From positions 1 through 33,147 of the forward strand of contig JAAZKO010000044.1 of assembly GCA_012799795.1 (NCBI GenBank): a stretch of DNA of 33,147 bases. Direction: 5' to 3'. The DNA is from Minisyncoccota bacterium. GTDB lineage: Bacteria > Patescibacteriota > Microgenomatia > UBA1400 > PJMF01. A program made the position numbers and the translations under genes. Each line of letters begins with the position of its first letter. Positions within the stretch are counted from its first letter, which is position 1. The notes below the pieces were generated by a model. It was given only the letters and a program-made list of their open reading frames with translations, was not told the DNA's origin and did not search any database. Positions 31,748 through 33,147 of the stretch are shown here, piece by piece.

Positions 31748-33147
31748 TTAGTCTTCAATTTCTATTTCTTCATCCACTACTTCATCAGCTTCAGTATCCT
31801 CATCTTCATCAAGATCCTCATCAAGTTCTTCTTTTGCTAAATCAGGCTCTTCTGTTTCTTCTTTTTCTTCATCAGCTTCTTCATCTTCGTCTTTAGTTTT
31901 TTCTTCAGAATCCAAATCCTCTAAAATTAATATCTCTTCCTCACCCTCATCTGTTTTTTCTTCTTCTTTACTAAACAAAACCTCATCTAACGGATTAATA
32001 TTTAATACTAAAGAATTTAATTCTTTACAAAGAACCTTAAATGATTCTGGAACAGTTGGTGCAGGGATTTCTTCTCCTTTAACGATTGCCTCAAAAGCTT
32101 TGGCTCTACCTCTAACATCATCTGATTTAATCGTCAGCATTTCTTGCAAAACATGAGCATCTCGATGAGCTTCCAGCGCCCAAACTTCCATTTCTCCCAT
32201 ACGCTGACCACCCATCTGGGCTTTACCACCCAAAGGTTGTTGAGTGACTAAAGAATAAGGTCCTGTTGAGCGAGCGTGAGTTTTGTCTTCAACCATGTGG
32301 CTAAGCTTCAAAATATAGTTGACTCCCACCACTGATTTTTCATGATAAGGTTCGCCAGTCAAGCCATCATAAAGCTGGGTTTTACCAGTAACTGGCAAAC
32401 CGGCTTTTTCTAATTCCTGCCAAATTTTATCTTCATCAAATTCTTCAAAAGCTGGCACCGCCACTCGATAACCTAACTTATCCGCAGCCCAACCTAAATG
32501 AGTTTCAAGTAGCTGACCAAGGTTCATACGAGCCAAAACTGAGAGAGGAGAAATAATAATATCAACTGCTGTCCCATCCTCTAAATGAGGCATATCGGCT
32601 TGAGGAACAATTTTAGAAATTACTCCTTTATTACCATGACGACCAGCTAATTTATCTCCGACTACAATCTTTCTTAATTGAGCAATTTTAACTATTACTT
32701 CCTTAATTGTTCCTGGATCTAATTCATCACCTAAATCGCGATCTAAAATTTGCACATCAATGACTGTGCCCTCTTCTCCATGAGGCATCCGTAGTGAAGT
32801 ATCGCGAATTTCTTTGGATTTCTCGCCAAAAATGGCACGCAATAAACGTTCTTCTGGAGAAAGTTCTGTTTCTCCCTTTGGGGCAACTTTACCAACTAAA
32901 ATGTCACCAGATTTAACGTGGCTACCAATTTGAATAATGCCATCAATATTTAAATTTGCCAAAAAGGTTTCGCTAACATTAGGAATGTCATTAGTTAATT
33001 CTTCAGGACCCAAACGAGTGTCCATGACTTTAGCTTTGTGTTCACTAATTTGAATTGAGCTTAAAGTGTCCTGTTGAACCAAACGATCTGAAATCACAAT
33101 AGCGTCTTCATAACCATAACCTTTAAAAGAAGTATAGGCGATTAACA
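31748..33147 (-). CDS. rpoB: RNA polymerase beta subunit, C-terminal part
   Basis: The frame is open to the right edge, giving the last 465 residues. It begins LIAYTSFKGYGYEDAIVISD and includes GRHGNKGVISKIVPQADMPH, the GQRMGEMEVWALEAH switch/clamp region, and PESFKVLCKELNSLVLNI where most beta subunits end. Another 77 residues follow, with 45 Asp or Glu and only six Lys, so this RpoB has a hyperacidic disordered tail. A GTG at 33097 is internal, not the start. Confidence 0.97.
   Translation of the reverse strand, partial: LIAYTSFKGYGYEDAIVISDRLVQQDTLSSIQISEHKAKVMDTRLGPEELTNDIPNVSETFLANLNIDGIIQIGSHVKSGDILVGKVAPKGETELSPEERLLRAIFGEKSKEIRDTSLRMPHGEEGTVIDVQILDRDLGDELDPGTIKEVIVKIAQLRKIVVGDKLAGRHGNKGVISKIVPQADMPHLEDGTAVDIIISPLSVLARMNLGQLLETHLGWAADKLGYRVAVPAFEEFDEDKIWQELEKAGLPVTGKTQLYDGLTGEPYHEKSVVGVNYILKLSHMVEDKTHARSTGPYSLVTQQPLGGKAQMGGQRMGEMEVWALEAHRDAHVLQEMLTIKSDDVRGRAKAFEAIVKGEEIPAPTVPESFKVLCKELNSLVLNINPLDEVLFSKEEEKTDEGEEEILILEDLDSEEKTKDEDEEADEEKEETEEPDLAKEELDEDLDEDEDTEADEVVDEEIEIED

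Overview
The window looks like chromosomal DNA of a Candidate Phyla Radiation (Patescibacteria) bacterium. The grounds are AT-rich sequence, tight gene packing, a large ribosomal-protein block with no rpmD (uL30) between rpsE and rplO, no map gene between adk and infA, and ribosomal proteins with long lysine-rich tails. I cannot fix the class. TGA is a real stop here (rplN ends at the family's normal C-terminus with TGA), so the TGA-to-glycine code of Gracilibacteria and Absconditabacteria does not apply.

Left part (1-7447). The edge holds the start of a minus-strand gene made of 33-residue helical repeats, cut by the window. Then comes a one-carbon folate group: fau on the minus strand, divergent from glyA-fhs-folD on the plus strand behind a clear promoter. 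An RRM RNA-binding protein gene with a structured leader and its own terminator follows. After it come a membrane-anchored lamin-tail-domain protein overlapping a VanZ-like membrane protein, then an HU-family gene that ends at a bidirectional terminator.

Right part (7518-33147). All genes run on the minus strand. In transcription order they are rpoB (partial), rpoC, rpsL, rpsG, fusA, tuf, a strong terminator, then rpsJ-rplC-rplD-rplW-rplB-rpsS-rplV-rpsC-rplP-rpmC-rpsQ-rplN-rplX-rplE-rpsN-rpsH-rplF-rplR-rpsE-rplO-secY-adk-infA-rpmJ-rpsM-rpsK-rpsD-rpoA-rplQ-rplM-rpsI. This joins rpoBC, str, S10, spc, alpha and L13/S9 blocks that are separate in many bacteria. The genes together make the transcription and translation core plus the SecY translocon.

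The most striking point is tuf. EF-Tu is complete from end to end but carries one in-frame TAA where the invariant tyrosine of GHADY should be. Other points are a 77-residue hyperacidic tail on RpoB, a cysteine-poor short uS14, a near-leaderless promoter in front of infA, and the repeat protein at the left edge. I see no tRNA, rRNA, CRISPR array, insertion sequence or phage gene. The longest stretch without a gene is 23224-23508 (285 bases), which holds the tuf terminator and the S10-operon promoters and leader.
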